43,199 nt of DNA from Bacteroidales bacterium (GTDB taxonomy: Bacteria > Bacteroidota > Bacteroidia > Bacteroidales > UBA932). Of the stretch, positions 42,250-43,199 are shown in pieces (positions within the stretch are counted from its first letter, which is position 1; every line of letters starts with the position of its first letter). The notes below the pieces were generated by a model, which saw only the letters and a list, made by a program, of their open reading frames with translations, was not told where the DNA came from and searched no databases. A program made the translations under genes and the position numbers. The DNA lies in contig JAFZKT010000075.1 in NCBI GenBank assembly GCA_017553545.1, forward strand, positions 1 to 43,199, read 5' to 3'.

Positions 42250-42993
42250 TTAGAACCTCCGGAACCGAAGGCCGATGACCCCCCAAAGGGCCTCGCTGAA
42301 GATACCTCCGCTCATCTTGGAGGTGCCTTTCTGGCGGTTGGTGAAGATGATGGGGACCTCCTGCAGCTTGAATCCCTTTTTCCAGGCGGTGTACTTCATT
42401 TCAATCTGGAAGCCGTATCCCTTCATCCTGATGCGGTCCATGTCGATGGCCTCCAATACCTCCCGGCGGTAGCAGACGAAGCCGGCGGTGGTGTCATAAA
42501 TGCGCATCCTCAGGATGGTGCGCACGTAGGCCGATGCGAAATAGGACATGATGATGCGGCTCATGGGCCAGTCCACCACGGAAACGCCGTTGCAGTAGCG
42601 GGAGCCCACCGCCAGGCCCGCGCCGTCCTTTTCGCAGGCTTTGTACAACCGCAGCAGGTCCTTCGGATTATGCGAAAAGTCCGCATCCATCTCGAAGATG
42701 TAGTCGAACCCGTTCTCCAGGGCCCATTTGAACCCTGTGATATACGCCGTTCCCAGTCCCTGCTTGCCTTCGCGCTCAATTAGGTGAATGCGATCGCGGC
42801 CGAGGGTGGCAACGGATTCGGGAGCATGTGTGCCCACCGAGAGGCCTTTCACGATATCGGCGGTGCCGTCGGGGGAGCTGTCGTCGATGACAAGCACGTG
42901 GAAATCCCCCTTGAGGGCGAGCACGGCGGCGATGATGTCCGCGATGTTCTCCTTTTCATTATAGGTGGGGATGATGACCAGTTTCTTGTCCAT
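42250..42993 (-). CDS. GT2 glycosyltransferase (polyprenol monophosphomannose synthase-like)
   Basis: 247 residues from ATG 42993; an earlier ATG at 43017 falls inside the promoter. IIPTYNEKENI at the start, VIDDSSPDGTADIV for nucleotide binding, and EMDADFSHNPKDL with the metal-binding D-x-D are the DPM1-like GT2 pattern. GSRYCNGV, DTTAGFVCYRREVLE and KGYGFQIEMKY follow. The enzyme should transfer a sugar from a nucleotide donor to polyprenyl phosphate on the cytoplasmic face. Unusually, residues about 52-66 (SVGTHAPESVATLGR) replace the short linker usually found between the KGL helix and DRIHLIERE. This stretch matches the palindromic element in ygiQ at DNA and peptide level. Confidence 0.9.
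   Translation of the reverse strand: MDKKLVIIPTYNEKENIADIIAAVLALKGDFHVLVIDDSSPDGTADIVKGLSVGTHAPESVATLGRDRIHLIEREGKQGLGTAYITGFKWALENGFDYIFEMDADFSHNPKDLLRLYKACEKDGAGLAVGSRYCNGVSVVDWPMSRIIMSYFASAYVRTILRMRIYDTTAGFVCYRREVLEAIDMDRIRMKGYGFQIEMKYTAWKKGFKLQEVPIIFTNRQKGTSKMSGGIFSEALWGVIGLRFRRF
42795..42838 (-). repeat. Half-copy of the ygiQ palindromic element, in frame in the GT2 gene
   Basis: 44 bases, 37 identical to 36691-36734. Only one arm is present. On the coding strand it reads THAPESVATLGR (residues 55-66), the same frame as in ygiQ. Confidence 0.85.
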
Positions 42994-43014
42994 AAGGCGC
43001 CCAGTTTCAGGTTT

Positions 43015-43022
43015 CAAAGGTA
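43015..43022 (-). promoter_or_regulatory. Promoter -7 box of the GT2 gene
   Basis: TACCTTTG on the minus strand (43022 to 43015), 21 bases before ATG 42993. Confidence 0.65.
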
Positions 43023-43044
43023 AGAAATATTTTTCAAAAAAATT

Positions 43045-43074
43045 TTGGCGGATTGAAAATTGTTCGTATCTTTG
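43045..43074 (+). promoter_or_regulatory. Strong promoter, probably of an rRNA operon
   Basis: TTG at 43045-43047, a 19-base spacer and TATCTTTG at 43067-43074, preceded by an A/T-rich stretch (A and T runs at 43032-43046) that could be an UP element. No coding frame follows to the window end. Confidence 0.75.
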
Positions 43075-43078
43075 CAGT

Positions 43079-43106
43079 CCCGCTCTGAGAAAGAGTGGGC
43101 TTTTTT
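43079..43106 (+). terminator. Terminator-like hairpin at the start of the leader
   Basis: CCCGCTCT (43079-43086) pairs with AGAGTGGG (43092-43099), with one G-T wobble and a GAGAA loop, then C and six T. It begins only a few bases after the predicted transcription start, so it may be an attenuator or a leader structure rather than a gene end. Confidence 0.6.
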
Positions 43107-43199
43107 AGCGAAAAGATCTTTGACAAGACTGAAAGGAAAGTACAAGAAAGCAAGTACAAACGAGCGTCAGTTTCTTTATTGAAACTAAGCGTCAGGACA
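43107..43199 (+). other. Probable rRNA operon leader, truncated by the window end
   Basis: No open frame. GATCTTTGACA followed by an A/G-rich tract (GAAAGGAAAGTACAAGAAAG) resembles the leader before 16S rRNA in Bacteroidota. AGCGTCAG is directly repeated (43163-43170, 43188-43195) around a small AGTTTC/GAAACT hairpin. The 16S gene itself is not in the window, so this is inference. Confidence 0.5.

Noticed and set aside
43107-43199. A tRNA gene at the window end
   Set aside because: No cloverleaf, anticodon arm or T-loop sequence could be found; an rRNA leader fits better.

Overview
The window looks like a chromosomal segment from a GC-rich, uncultured member of the Bacteroidales. Reasons: repeated Bacteroidota-type promoters (a -7 box of the form TAnnTTTG, several with a TTG 19-21 bases upstream); start codons without Shine-Dalgarno sequences; and genes typical of the phylum, including a DUF4290 protein upstream of ftsK and lolA, a 57-residue histone H1-like protein, an FISUMP lipoprotein and a Bacteroidota-type YgiQ. 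The genus cannot be named from the sequence alone.

Layout. 0-1.3 kb: the end of a flotillin-like gene and a small XRE regulator, closed by a strong terminator. 1.4-8 kb: an AddA-like helicase-nuclease, DUF4290, FtsK and LolA-like genes, tightly packed. 8-11.1 kb: an FISUMP lipoprotein, ApbE and a short ComEC-like protein. 11.2-14.1 kb: ackA, a ptb-like acyltransferase and tpiA in one unit ending at a terminator. 14.2-15.9 kb: rplY, pth and the histone H1-like gene. 15.9-21.9 kb: xerD and an M49 peptidase on the minus strand, divergent from a C11 peptidase and sppA. 22-23.3 kb: a REP-associated tyrosine transposase (RAYT) between two dimeric palindromic repeats. 23.4-26.2 kb: an AddB-like nuclease. 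26.3-28.4 kb: a reverse rubrerythrin, a divergent mannose-6-phosphate isomerase-like protein and an Hsp15-like S4 protein. 28.4-33 kb: an S9 peptidase, PssA and a C1 peptidase on the minus strand. 33-35.5 kb: an alpha/beta hydrolase, a 3'-5' exonuclease and an RlmI-like methyltransferase. 35.5-36.05 kb: a HigA-like remnant and a non-coding stretch with hairpins. 36.06-42.2 kb: YgiQ, a small acidic protein, a CLC channel with CBS domains and Tex. 42.2-43.2 kb: a GT2 glycosyltransferase, then a strong plus-strand promoter and leader resembling an rRNA operon leader that runs off the window.

Most genes are ordinary housekeeping genes: DNA repair, chromosome segregation, acetate or acyl-phosphate energy metabolism, envelope lipoproteins, translation and secreted peptidolysis. 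Several exported peptidases together with an acyl-phosphate/kinase pair fit an anaerobe that ferments peptides or carbohydrates.

The most unusual feature is a set of short palindromic repeats. One family (about 103 bp, two palindromic half-units) brackets the RAYT gene, with a third inverted copy 3.6 kb away. A second family lies inside two unrelated protein genes, ygiQ and a glycosyltransferase, in the same reading frame, so that both proteins carry the peptide THAPESVATLGR. A third palindromic/tandem repeat sits in frame in the isomerase-like gene. This looks like repeats colonising coding sequence while preserving the frame, comparable in outcome to the Rickettsia palindromic elements.
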